Assembly (NCBI RefSeq): GCF_900115265.1
Contig: NZ_FOVU01000012.1
Location: forward strand, 62,001-126,000
Origin: Bradyrhizobium sp. Ghvi
GTDB taxonomy: Bacteria; Pseudomonadota; Alphaproteobacteria; Rhizobiales; Xanthobacteraceae
Direction of reading: 5' to 3'
Length of the DNA stretch: 64,000 nucleotides
In this document: in pieces, positions 18,774 to 27,775 of the stretch
How the letters are laid out: each line of letters opens with the position of its first letter
Position numbering within the stretch: position 1 is the first letter of the stretch
Notes under the pieces: generated by a model
The model's database searches: none
What the model was told of the DNA's origin: nothing
What the model saw: only the letters and a program-made list of their open reading frames with translations
Translations under genes and position numbers: made by a program

Positions 18774-19871
18774 ATGGAGATCGGCTATTTCACGATGCCT
18801 TCGCATCCGCCGGAGTGCGGCCTGAAGGAAGGACACGATTGGGACCTGCAGGTCCTGCGCTGGCTCGACGAGCTCGGCTATCAGGAAGCCTGGATCGGCG
18901 AGCACCACACCGCGCCCTGGGAACCCAATCCCACGCCGGATCTGTTGATCGCGCAGGCCCTGATGCAGACCAAGCGCCTACGCATCGGGCCGGGCGGCTT
19001 CCTGCTGCCCTATCATCACCCCGCCGAGCTCGCCAATCGCGTTGCGATGCTGGACCATCTCTCCGAGGGCCGGCTCAATTTCGGCGTTGCAGCTTCGGGC
19101 CTGCCGAGCGACTGGGCGATGTTCAACGTCGACGGCATGAGCGGCCAGAACCGCGACATGACCCGCGAGGCGCTGGAGATCATCCTGAAACTGTGGACCG
19201 AGCCGGCGCCGTTCACCCACAAGGGCAAGTTCTGGACGGTGACCAAGCCGGACACCATGTTCGACTTCCTCAAGCCCCACATCAAGCCGTTGCAGGCGCC
19301 GCATCCGCCGATTGGCGTTGCCGGGCTATCGAAGAACTCCGACACGCTGAAGCTTGCGGGCGAGCGCGGCTTCATTCCGATGAGCCTCAACCTCAACCCG
19401 GCCTATGTCTCCAGCCATTGGGACTCGGTCGAGATCGGCGCGGCGAAAACCGGCCGCAAGCCGAACCGGCAGGACTGGCGGCTGGTGCGCGAGGTGTTCG
19501 TCGCCGACACCGATGAAGACGCCTGGAAGCTCTCGACCGGCGACATGATGGGCCGGATGATGAGCGAGTACTTCCTGCCCCTGCTCGGCCATTTCGGCTT
19601 CAAGGACTATCTGAAGCACGCCCCCGACGTGCCCGATAGCGACGTCACCGTTGAATATTGCGCCAAGCGGAACTGGATCGTCGGCTCGCCCGCGACCGTC
19701 GCCGAGAAGATCGAGACGATCTACGACGAGGTCGGCGGCTTCGGCGTGCTCTGCGTGTTCGGCTTCGACTACAAGCACAAGCCTGAAGCCTGGCACCACT
19801 CACTCGCGCTGCTCAAGAACGAGGTGATGCCGCGCCTGAAGCATCTCGGCTCCCCGAAGAAGGCAGCTTGA
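18774..19871 (+). CDS. LLM-class flavin-dependent oxidoreductase (luciferase-like monooxygenase)
   Basis: The 365-residue protein is a bacterial-luciferase-fold monooxygenase: MEIGYFTMPSHPP at the N-terminus, then EAWIGEHHTAPWEPNPTPD, GGFLLPYHHP and LDHLSEGRLNFGVAASG. Family members oxidise a small organic substrate with FMNH2 and O2. A flavin reductase gene follows 58 bp downstream and would supply reduced flavin. The sigma-54 promoter and upstream palindromes suggest that it is induced by its substrate through the AcoR-type activator. Confidence 0.9.
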   Translation: MEIGYFTMPSHPPECGLKEGHDWDLQVLRWLDELGYQEAWIGEHHTAPWEPNPTPDLLIAQALMQTKRLRIGPGGFLLPYHHPAELANRVAMLDHLSEGRLNFGVAASGLPSDWAMFNVDGMSGQNRDMTREALEIILKLWTEPAPFTHKGKFWTVTKPDTMFDFLKPHIKPLQAPHPPIGVAGLSKNSDTLKLAGERGFIPMSLNLNPAYVSSHWDSVEIGAAKTGRKPNRQDWRLVREVFVADTDEDAWKLSTGDMMGRMMSEYFLPLLGHFGFKDYLKHAPDVPDSDVTVEYCAKRNWIVGSPATVAEKIETIYDEVGGFGVLCVFGFDYKHKPEAWHHSLALLKNEVMPRLKHLGSPKKAA

Positions 19872-19929
19872 CGCTTACCGGGTGCGGCGCGACCGTGTCG
19901 CACCCGCTTCAATTTTCGGAGATGTCCGC

Positions 19930-20484
19930 GTGAGCGTCGATGCAAAGGATTTCAAGCAGGCGATGCGCCAGTGTGCCGGCGCGGTCGCGCTGGTTACAGT
20001 CGGCGCCGAGCATGGCAGGCGCACCGGGCTCACGGTAACGTCGGCCTGCTCGCTGTCGGATTCACCTCCTTCGCTGATCGTCTGCGTCAACCGCAACGCC
20101 AGCGCGCATGCACGCATCCGCGAGGAAGGTGCATTCGCGATCAACTTCCTGCACGAGGATCACGCGCTGCTGGCCCTGACCTTCAGCGGCCAGAAGGGCG
20201 TCAACGGCGACGACCGGTTTGCCTTCGGCCAATGGACACGCGGGGTCACCGGCGCGCCTGTTCTGACGGACGCGGTCGCCGCATTCGATTGCATGCTGGC
20301 GGAGGAGTTCGAGACCAAGACGCATTCGATCTTCGTCGGCGAAGTGCGTAGTGCGACGCATTCGGCCGCGGCGGCGCCGCTGGTGTACTTGCGCGGCAGT
20401 TTCCACACGCCACAGGAAATCCGCGAGACTGTTTCAGTCGGCGATCTCGATTCCCGTCATCTGAGTTGGACGGATTTTTCGTAA
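19930..20484 (+). CDS. flavin reductase (HpaC/flavin_reduct domain)
   Basis: The 184-residue product has the flavin reductase-like split barrel: FKQAMRQCAGAVALVT, GLTVTSACSLS, PSLIVCVNRNASAH and INFLHEDH, ending with VYLRGSFHT. It would reduce FMN or FAD with NAD(P)H for the monooxygenase encoded upstream. The GTG at 19930 is chosen because CGGAGATG precedes it; 19882 lies between the genes with no ribosome site. Confidence 0.87.
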   Translation: MSVDAKDFKQAMRQCAGAVALVTVGAEHGRRTGLTVTSACSLSDSPPSLIVCVNRNASAHARIREEGAFAINFLHEDHALLALTFSGQKGVNGDDRFAFGQWTRGVTGAPVLTDAVAAFDCMLAEEFETKTHSIFVGEVRSATHSAAAAPLVYLRGSFHTPQEIRETVSVGDLDSRHLSWTDFS

Positions 20485-20489
20485 GGGTG

Positions 20490-22352
20490 CTACCGCGCGG
20501 TCTCGATCTTCATCGCCTTGATCTTCCGATACAGTGTGGCACGGCTGAGTTTCAGCGCGCGGGCGGCTTCGGTGACGCGGCCGCCATGCTTGCGCAGCGC
20601 CTCAATGATCGTGGCGCGTTCGGCCGCTTCGAGGTCGGCCTCCATCCTGGCGCCGAACGGCGGCAGATCGAGATCGGCGTCCGTGATTACGCCATCCTCG
20701 GCCGTGCAGCCGGCCAGCCGCAACACGTGGCGGAGCTGGCGCATGTTGCCGGGGTAGGGATAGGCCGAAAGCAGCGCCCAGGCTTCGTCCGACAGGCGGC
20801 AGTTCGGCGCCTCCTCGCGCGCGACGTGGGCGATGATGTCATCCCGGTCCGCGCGGTCGCGCAACGCCGGCAGCCGCACCTCCATGCCGCGCAGGCGGAA
20901 ATAGAGGTCGGCGCGGAAAGCCCCCTCCTCCGCCATGCGGCCAAGGTCGCGATGGGTGGCGCTGATCAGTCGGATATCCACCGGCACCGGCTTGAGCGCA
21001 CCGAGCGGCCAGACCTCGCGATTCTCCAGCACGCGCAACAGCCGTGTCTGCAAGCCAATCGGCATGTCGCCGATCTCGTCGAGGAACAACGTGCCGCCGT
21101 CCGCCTGCACGATCAGGCCCTTCGAGCCGTCGCGCCGCGCGCCGGTGAAGGCGCCGGCCTCGTAGCCGAACAGCTCGGCGTCGATCAGGCTCTCCGGCAT
21201 CGCCGCACAGTTCAGCGCGACGTAATTATTGCGCGCGCGGTTGCTGGCGGCATGAATGGCGCGCGCGAATACGTCCTTGCCGACGCCGGTCTCGCCATGC
21301 AGCAGCACCGGAAGATTGTGATCGCCGATGCTCCTGAGGCGCTTCACGCTCCTGACCAGGGCGGGATCGCGGCCGGCAAGCCGGTGCAGCGCATCGAAAC
21401 GATCGGTGGGCGCGTCCCGGCGTAACGTCGCTGACTTTGCGCGCAGCGGCGGAGCGACATGGCTCTGGCCCAACGGGCGGCCATCGGCGCGGCGCATCTC
21501 CAGGACGTCGTCGGCATGGTGCGCATGGTCGGGCTTGATGTAGCGCGACAGATCGATGCCTGATGCGATCAGGCCGTCAGTGAGGCCGAGCAGCGCGCGC
21601 GCCGAGCGGCAGGCGCCAACGATGCGGCGGTCGTCATCATAGGCGAGCAGGCCGCTGCCGCCATTATCAGGCACGCTCGCAATCCAGGCGTTGCGGAAAT
21701 GGTCGCGGAAGATCGCTGCCTCCATCCGCCGCGTCGCCTCCATCGTCACCGCCAGCGCAAGCTGATGCGCGGCGCGCTCAAGGTCCTCGCGGCACGAGGT
21801 GATGTTGATCGCGCCGGCGAGACGGCCGGCATGGTCGAACAGCGGTGCCACGGCGCAGGAGAACATGTGCCACTGCGCTCGAAAATGCTCGTCGCGATGC
21901 ACCAGAATCGGCTTCTGCTCGGCGAGCGCGGTACCGAGCCCGTTGGTGCCCTCGAACGTCTCGGCGAAGTTCGAGCCGGTATAGATCTTCCAGTCCAGAA
22001 ACATCCGCGCGTCGGCTTCGCCCGGCAGGCGGCTGAACAACATGGTCGCGTTCGCGTCAGCCAGATTGACGCAATAGCCCGCATCGCGCAGCACGCGTGC
22101 GAGATCGTCGAGCTCGGGCGTGAGCAGCCGGATGGTCTCTTCCAAGGGCTCGGCGACGTGGCGGATCTCGGCCTCGGTGAGCGTCTGCGGCGGGCCTTGT
22201 CGAGCGGGGTCGAGCTTGTGGCTGATCAGGCAGCGCCGCCAGGAGTTTTCGATGCGCGAGGAGGCATCGACGTCGGCCACATGATTGGCCACGGACAAGA
22301 CACGGGCGACATGGTTCGAGGCCGAAAGGCTGGCCATCGCGGACGTCTCCAC
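20490..22352 (-). CDS. AcoR-type sigma-54-dependent transcriptional activator
   Basis: This 620-residue protein has a GAF-like sensory domain (about 70-200, with TGSNFAETFEGTNGLGTAL), a second small-ligand region (about 235-290), and an AAA+ domain with Walker A GETGVGKD (353-360), the sigma-54-contacting GAFTGA (400-405) and GGTLFLDEIGD. A Fis-type HTH closes it (VTEAARALKLSRATLYRKI). Such regulators activate catabolic operons in response to their substrates. It is convergent with the monooxygenase/reductase pair (6 bp between stops), which has a sigma-54 promoter and palindromic sites. It is also codirectional with the carboxylase/ligase genes, so either set may be the target. Confidence 0.92.
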   Translation of the reverse strand: METSAMASLSASNHVARVLSVANHVADVDASSRIENSWRRCLISHKLDPARQGPPQTLTEAEIRHVAEPLEETIRLLTPELDDLARVLRDAGYCVNLADANATMLFSRLPGEADARMFLDWKIYTGSNFAETFEGTNGLGTALAEQKPILVHRDEHFRAQWHMFSCAVAPLFDHAGRLAGAINITSCREDLERAAHQLALAVTMEATRRMEAAIFRDHFRNAWIASVPDNGGSGLLAYDDDRRIVGACRSARALLGLTDGLIASGIDLSRYIKPDHAHHADDVLEMRRADGRPLGQSHVAPPLRAKSATLRRDAPTDRFDALHRLAGRDPALVRSVKRLRSIGDHNLPVLLHGETGVGKDVFARAIHAASNRARNNYVALNCAAMPESLIDAELFGYEAGAFTGARRDGSKGLIVQADGGTLFLDEIGDMPIGLQTRLLRVLENREVWPLGALKPVPVDIRLISATHRDLGRMAEEGAFRADLYFRLRGMEVRLPALRDRADRDDIIAHVAREEAPNCRLSDEAWALLSAYPYPGNMRQLRHVLRLAGCTAEDGVITDADLDLPPFGARMEADLEAAERATIIEALRKHGGRVTEAARALKLSRATLYRKIKAMKIETAR

Positions 22353-22439
22353 CCTGTATTATTGTGCAAAGTCTGGCACCACGGACGCGGATGTCAATCG
22401 GGAACCGGGAACCTGCGTATGGCATACCGTCTCAACGCT

Positions 22440-22525
22440 CGTCATGGCCGGGCTTGTCCCGGCCATCCACGCCCTGCCAGCAAGGCACAAGAACGGGGAT
22501 GCCCGGGACAAGCCCGGGCATGACG
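22440..22525. repeat. palindromic intergenic repeat (cgtcatggccggg type)
   Basis: The arms 22440-22468 and 22497-22525 are 29-nt inverted copies with only a few mismatches (both include GGGCTTGTCCCGG or its complement). It lies between the carboxylase gene and the downstream regulator gene and could end or attenuate the transcript. Confidence 0.85.
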
Positions 22526-22572
22526 ATGTGGATGCAGATTGCCTCAATCGGCTCTGATTTGCTGCACCGCCC

Positions 22573-25500
22573 TCACCACGTGTCGATGCACGGCCGCTTC
22601 TTCTCCGTCCGCGGCGGCGGCTTCGGCACCGAGCGGAGCCCTGCCATGATCCAGCGCCGCGTTTCGGCCGGGTCGATGACGTTGTCGATCTCGAACACCG
22701 AGGCGATCGAGACCGCCTTGCCGTTGGCGTAGAGCTCCGCGACCTTGTTGCGATAGTAGGTCTCGCGCTCCTCGGGATCAGTGATCGCCTCCATCTCTCT
22801 CCGGAAACCGAGCCGGACATAGCCTTCCAGGCCCATGCCGCCGAACTCGCCGGTCGGCCAGGCCGCAGTGAAGAACGATGCGTGGAAGCCGCCGCCGATC
22901 ATCGACTGCGCCCCCAAGCCATAGCCCTTGCGCAGCACGATGCCGAACAGCGGCACGGTGAGGCTCGCGCCCGTCACGAACATGCGCGAGACATGGCGCA
23001 CGATTGCGGTCTTCTCGGCCTCCGGACCGACCATGAAGCCGGGCGTGTCGCAGAGCGAAACAACAGGCAGATCGAAGGCATCACAGAGCTGGAGGAACCG
23101 CGCCGCCTTGTCACCGGCATCGGCATCAATCGCACCGCCGAGATGGCGCGGATTGTTGGCGATCAGGCCGAACGGCTTGCCTTCGATGCGGATCAGCGCG
23201 GTGATCATGCCGACGCCGTAGTCGCGGCGCAGTTCCAGCACGCTGTCCTTGTCGGCGACGAGATCAATCACGGCGCGGATGTCATAGACGCGCAGGCGGT
23301 TCTCGGGGATGGCGCGGCGGAGCAGGCGCTGGTCGGCGGCCTCCCAGTCCTTCACCGCACCCTGGAAATAGGACAGGTATTTTTGCGCGACTGATGTCGC
23401 CTCCTCCTCGTCCTCGACCAGGATGTCGATGACGCCGTTCGGCGACTGGAACGAGACGGGGCCGACCTCGGCCGGATGATAAACGCCGAGCCCGCCGCCC
23501 TCGATCATCGCGGGACCGCCCATGCCGATCGAGGCATTCTTGGTGGCGATGATGACGTCGCAGCAGCCAAGCATCGCGGCGTTGCCGGCGAAGCAATAGC
23601 CGGAGACGACGCCGATGACAGGCACGAGGCCGGAGAGCCTTGCGAATTGCACGAAGGACGGCCCGTCGAGGCCGGTCATGCCGAGCCGGTCGGTGTCGCC
23701 GGGCCGGCCGCCGCCGCCTTCGGCATAGAACACCAACGGCACGCGCCAGTCTTCCGCCAGCGTGAGCATGCGGTCGATCTTCTTGTGGTTCATATGGCCC
23801 TGCGTGCCGGCGAGCACAGTGTAGTCATAGGCCACGACGATGCAGCGCGCGGCGTCTGCGCCGAACTTTTCGGCGTTGACGGTGGCAACGCCCATGACGA
23901 GGCCGTCGGCCGGCGTGTTCTTGATGAGATCGTCGAGCTTGCGACGGCGCCGCTGCGCCGCGATGGCGAGACTGCCATATTCCATGAACGAGCCGTCATC
24001 GACGAGCTGCGCGACGTTCTCGCGCGCGGTGCGCTGGTTGGTGTTGCGGCGGCGCTCGACCGCGGCCGGACGGTTTGCGTCGAGCGTGTTGGCCTGACGT
24101 GCGATCAGCTCGGCAAGATCGGGGCGGATGTGATCGAGATCGACGTCAGCTTCCGCCGCCGTGTGATCGGCCGCCACATCGAGCGGCTCCAGATAGAGGA
24201 TCGGCTCGCCATGCATTAACGTGACGCCGTCGCCGGCGACGAGTTTCGTCACCCGGCCGCCCTGCTCCGCCATGACGAGGTGCTCCATCTTCATGGATTC
24301 GATCACGGCGAGCTGCTGGCCGGGGCGTACGATCTCGCCTTCCTTGACCTGGACGGTGACGATGGTTCCTTGCAAGGGCGCCGCGACCATCACCGCGCCC
24401 TCGGGCACGACTGGCGTGATATCCGCTTCAGCAACGTGCGCACCGCCGCGCTCGGTCGCGGCAAAGTAGAGCGGCTTGGCTGCACCGTCCGCCGACTCGA
24501 CCAGCTTGGCGATGTTGCGATCGATGAAGTCGGTTGCGATGCGGTTGGTCCTGAAATCGGGATGCGCCAGCACGGCCTGGAGGAAGGCGATGTTGGTGAC
24601 GACACCGTCGATGCGGAATTCGCGTAACGCACGCGAGGCCTTCGCCACGACGTCATGCCAGGCTTCGCCCGGCGTATGCACGACGACCTTGGCCAGCAGC
24701 GAGTCGAAGGCGGCGCTGGTCTTGTAGCCGGCATAGCCAAAGCTATCGACGCGGACGCCGGGGCCGGACGGCGGCTCGAACACAGCGAGCACGCCGCCAG
24801 TCGGATGCGTCGCGCCCGTCTCGTCCAGCGTCTCCATGTTGACGCGCAGCTGCATAGCATAGCCCCGCGGCTTCGGAATGGATGCCTGCACCAGACCGAG
24901 CGAAGCAAGCGTCGCGCCTGATGCGACCGCAAGCTGGGCGCGGACGAGATCGAGTCCGAGCACTTCCTCCGTCACGGTATGCTCGACCTGAAGCCGCGGA
25001 TTGGCTTCGATGAAGGCAAAGCTGTCGTCGGCGGAGCCGTCGACCAGGAATTCGAAGGTACCCAGATTGTCGTAAGCCACCGCCGTGGCGAGCTGCTTCG
25101 CCGCCTCGATGATGCGACTACGCAAGCCATCGCTCAGCGAGGGGCTCGGCGCCACCTCGATCAGCTTCTGGTGCCGGCGCTGGATGGTGCATTCGCGCTC
25201 CCAGAGATGCGAGATCGCACCGTGACGGTCGCCGATGATCTGCACCTCGATATGGCGCGCCTGGCGGATCAGCCGCTCGGCATAGACGCCGTCGAAGCCG
25301 AAGGCCGCTTTGGCCTCGGATTGGCAACGCGCATAGGCTTCCGCGAGGTCGACCGCGTTTTCAACCACACGCATGCCGCGGCCGCCGCCGCCTGCCATCG
25401 CCTTGATCACGATCGCAGCATTGCTGCCAAGCGAGGTGTAGAAGGCCGTGATCTCATCGAGCGACGAAGGCCCGCTGGTGCCGGCGATCACAGGCACGCC

Positions 25501-25878
25501 GCAACGCCTTGCCAGTTGCCGGGCCGCGACCTTGTCGCCGAACAGCTCGAGCGCGGCCGGCTTCGGTCCGACGAAGACAAGGCCCGCATCCGCACAGGCC
25601 TTGGCAAACGCCGCGTTCTCGCTGAGAAAGCCGTAACCGGGATGCACCGCATCGCAGCCGGCACTCGTCGCCGCCCTCACCACGGCGTCGATGTCGAGAT
25701 AGGCCCGCGCGCCGCGGCCGGGGATTTCGATCGTCTCGTCGGCCACACGCACATGCAGCGAGCGCGCGTCGTCAGCGGGATGGACCGCAATGGTCGTGAT
25801 GCCGGCGTCGGCTGCGGCGCGTGCGATGCGGATGGCGATCTCGCCGCGATTTGCGATCAGGAGCTTCCTAGACGACAT
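22573..25878 (-). CDS. single-chain biotin-dependent acyl-CoA carboxylase (BC-BCCP-CT fusion)
   Basis: The protein (1101 residues) fuses all three carboxylase parts: biotin carboxylase (about 1-450; NRGEIAIRIARAA, ATP-grasp KAMAGGGGRGMR at 159-170, EANPRLQVEHTVTEE), biotin carrier (about 495-565, K530 in ESMKMEH), and carboxyltransferase (about 600-1100, with GGRPGDTDR and CDTPGFMVG). This is the layout of the homohexameric long-chain acyl-CoA carboxylase type known from mycobacteria and Rhodopseudomonas. The ATG at 25878 follows GAGAGA; a GTG at 25890 abuts the upstream stop codon. The acyl-CoA ligase upstream probably makes its substrate. Confidence 0.92.
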   Translation of the reverse strand: MSSRKLLIANRGEIAIRIARAAADAGITTIAVHPADDARSLHVRVADETIEIPGRGARAYLDIDAVVRAATSAGCDAVHPGYGFLSENAAFAKACADAGLVFVGPKPAALELFGDKVAARQLARRCGVPVIAGTSGPSSLDEITAFYTSLGSNAAIVIKAMAGGGGRGMRVVENAVDLAEAYARCQSEAKAAFGFDGVYAERLIRQARHIEVQIIGDRHGAISHLWERECTIQRRHQKLIEVAPSPSLSDGLRSRIIEAAKQLATAVAYDNLGTFEFLVDGSADDSFAFIEANPRLQVEHTVTEEVLGLDLVRAQLAVASGATLASLGLVQASIPKPRGYAMQLRVNMETLDETGATHPTGGVLAVFEPPSGPGVRVDSFGYAGYKTSAAFDSLLAKVVVHTPGEAWHDVVAKASRALREFRIDGVVTNIAFLQAVLAHPDFRTNRIATDFIDRNIAKLVESADGAAKPLYFAATERGGAHVAEADITPVVPEGAVMVAAPLQGTIVTVQVKEGEIVRPGQQLAVIESMKMEHLVMAEQGGRVTKLVAGDGVTLMHGEPILYLEPLDVAADHTAAEADVDLDHIRPDLAELIARQANTLDANRPAAVERRRNTNQRTARENVAQLVDDGSFMEYGSLAIAAQRRRRKLDDLIKNTPADGLVMGVATVNAEKFGADAARCIVVAYDYTVLAGTQGHMNHKKIDRMLTLAEDWRVPLVFYAEGGGGRPGDTDRLGMTGLDGPSFVQFARLSGLVPVIGVVSGYCFAGNAAMLGCCDVIIATKNASIGMGGPAMIEGGGLGVYHPAEVGPVSFQSPNGVIDILVEDEEEATSVAQKYLSYFQGAVKDWEAADQRLLRRAIPENRLRVYDIRAVIDLVADKDSVLELRRDYGVGMITALIRIEGKPFGLIANNPRHLGGAIDADAGDKAARFLQLCDAFDLPVVSLCDTPGFMVGPEAEKTAIVRHVSRMFVTGASLTVPLFGIVLRKGYGLGAQSMIGGGFHASFFTAAWPTGEFGGMGLEGYVRLGFRREMEAITDPEERETYYRNKVAELYANGKAVSIASVFEIDNVIDPAETRRWIMAGLRSVPKPPPRTEKKRPCIDTW

Positions 25879-25890
25879 CACATCTCTCAC

Positions 25891-27612
25891 TCAGACCGGG
25901 GCAGTCTGGTTCGGGTCGAGATCCTGCTTCTTCACTTTGCCCGTGGCCGTCAAGGGCAGCGCCTCGATAATGCGCACCTCGGGGACCTTGTAGACGGCCA
26001 TGCGCTCGGCGCACCAGGCGCGAATGTCCTCGGCGGAGATGCTGCCGACCGCCTCCGGCTTGAGCTGGATATAGGCCACCGGCACCTGCCCCTTGTCAGG
26101 ATCGTCGCGGCCGACCACGCCCGAGCCCAGCACTTTCGGATGCTGCCCCAGCAGCGCCTCGATCTCCGGCGGGAACACGCTCATGCCCTTGACCTTCAGC
26201 ATCTCCTTGCGGCGGCCAAGGAAGTGCAGGAAACCATCCTTGTCGATCACGCCGATATCGCCGGTACGCAGCCAACCGTCGACGAGCGACTCCGCGGTCG
26301 CCTCCGGCTTGTTCCAGTAGCTCTTGAGCAGCGACGGTGTGCGCACGCGGATCTCGCCTTCGGCGCCAAGCGGCAGCAGCTCGCCGGTCTCGAAATCAGT
26401 GATCTTGAACTCAGCGCCGGGGACGGGCAGGCCAACAAAAACCGGCTGGTTGTTCAGATCGAAGTCGTCGTCCTGGAAGCCGGCAGTGAAGGTGTTGGAG
26501 GTGTGGGTCTCCGTCATGCCCCAGGCCGCCTCCATCAGGATGGTGCCGGTGAGGTCCTTCCAGCGCTTGCGATAATCGGCGTTGAGCTTCTTGACGAAGG
26601 AGACGACACGGACATGTTGCAGCGAGGACAGGTCGAACTCGCTCCAGCGCGGATGGTCCATCAGCTCGACAGCGCAATCGACCGGCATCACCGTGTTCGT
26701 GACTTTGTACTTGTCGATCGCTGCCATCGTGCCAACGGCGTCCCAGCGGGCCAGCAGCACCAACGTCCCTCCTGAAAACAGCGGGAAGATCAGGCCGGCG
26801 TTCTCGCCGGCGATCCAGAATTCCGGAAAGAACGACAGGGAAACGCTGCTCTCATCTGATTGCATCGAGACGCCATAATTGGCCGCAGCCGTATAGACCA
26901 TGTCGCGATGGGTGTGGACGCAGCCCTTGGGCATGCCCGTGGTGCCACCGGTGTAGTTCAGCGCGGCGACCTCATCGAGGCCCGTCGGTGGCAGCGGCGT
27001 GGGTGCCGACATCGCAGCAAGCGCGGGCAGCAGATCGGTTGCGCCCGAGACCGCGATGCGCGGGGTGCGGATCGAGTCAGGCACCGGAAACGCCGGCATT
27101 GCCGGTATGACCTCGGCGAAGCTGGTGACGATGATTTCGCGCAGGCGCACCTCGCCGCGGACCTGCTCGACGACGGGAATGAGTTGGTCGAGCGCGACGA
27201 TCACCTCCGCCTGGGTGTCGTTGAGCTCGTACGACAGTTCGAACGCGGGCGAGAGCGGGCTCACGGGGACGTGGACCGCACCGAGCTTCAGGATGCCGAA
27301 GAACACGATGTGGAATTGCGGGCAATTCGGCAGAAAGACCGCGACGCGATCGCCCTTGCGCACGCCCTTGGCTTGCAACAGCGCGGCAAAGCGGTCGCTC
27401 TGCTGGTCGAGATCGGCGTAGGTGGTGACGTGCCCGTAGAAGATCACCGCCGGGCGCTCGGGACTTCGCTTCGTCCAGGCGCGAAGATACTCCGTCAAGG
27501 GAACTTCGCCGTGCAGGTAGGTGGGCGAACGCGGTATGCCCTTCGGCCAGGCCTTGCCCCACAAGCCGCGCAAGGTGGCGAGGTAGTCGTTCTCGTCGAG
27601 GCCCGCGTTCAT
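25891..27612 (-). CDS. acyl-CoA synthetase/AMP-dependent ligase
   Basis: The 573-residue ANL-superfamily enzyme has the P-loop YTGGTTGMPKG, the motif GWLRTGDIGVID, the hinge GRRKEMLKVKG, and the C-terminal catalytic Lys in TATGKVKK. It should adenylate a carboxylic acid and form its CoA thioester. It lies directly upstream of the carboxylase gene with no gap, so the two form an operon: activation then carboxylation of the acyl-CoA. The ATG at 27612 has GGGAAG upstream and is preferred to 27654. Substrate unknown. Confidence 0.92.
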   Translation of the reverse strand: MNAGLDENDYLATLRGLWGKAWPKGIPRSPTYLHGEVPLTEYLRAWTKRSPERPAVIFYGHVTTYADLDQQSDRFAALLQAKGVRKGDRVAVFLPNCPQFHIVFFGILKLGAVHVPVSPLSPAFELSYELNDTQAEVIVALDQLIPVVEQVRGEVRLREIIVTSFAEVIPAMPAFPVPDSIRTPRIAVSGATDLLPALAAMSAPTPLPPTGLDEVAALNYTGGTTGMPKGCVHTHRDMVYTAAANYGVSMQSDESSVSLSFFPEFWIAGENAGLIFPLFSGGTLVLLARWDAVGTMAAIDKYKVTNTVMPVDCAVELMDHPRWSEFDLSSLQHVRVVSFVKKLNADYRKRWKDLTGTILMEAAWGMTETHTSNTFTAGFQDDDFDLNNQPVFVGLPVPGAEFKITDFETGELLPLGAEGEIRVRTPSLLKSYWNKPEATAESLVDGWLRTGDIGVIDKDGFLHFLGRRKEMLKVKGMSVFPPEIEALLGQHPKVLGSGVVGRDDPDKGQVPVAYIQLKPEAVGSISAEDIRAWCAERMAVYKVPEVRIIEALPLTATGKVKKQDLDPNQTAPV

Positions 27613-27775
27613 GACGTTCTTCCCGTGTTGCTTTTCTTTTCGTAAGGCACGCACGTGCCTTCATTCGACATCGTTACACGTCGAGCACGGCCGAGGTCAT
27701 GTCAAGAAAAACAGCATCGGCATCGCGGTTGATGCCGCGAGGCGGAAATAACAGGCGTGTTGCAGCGCTTCTTCG

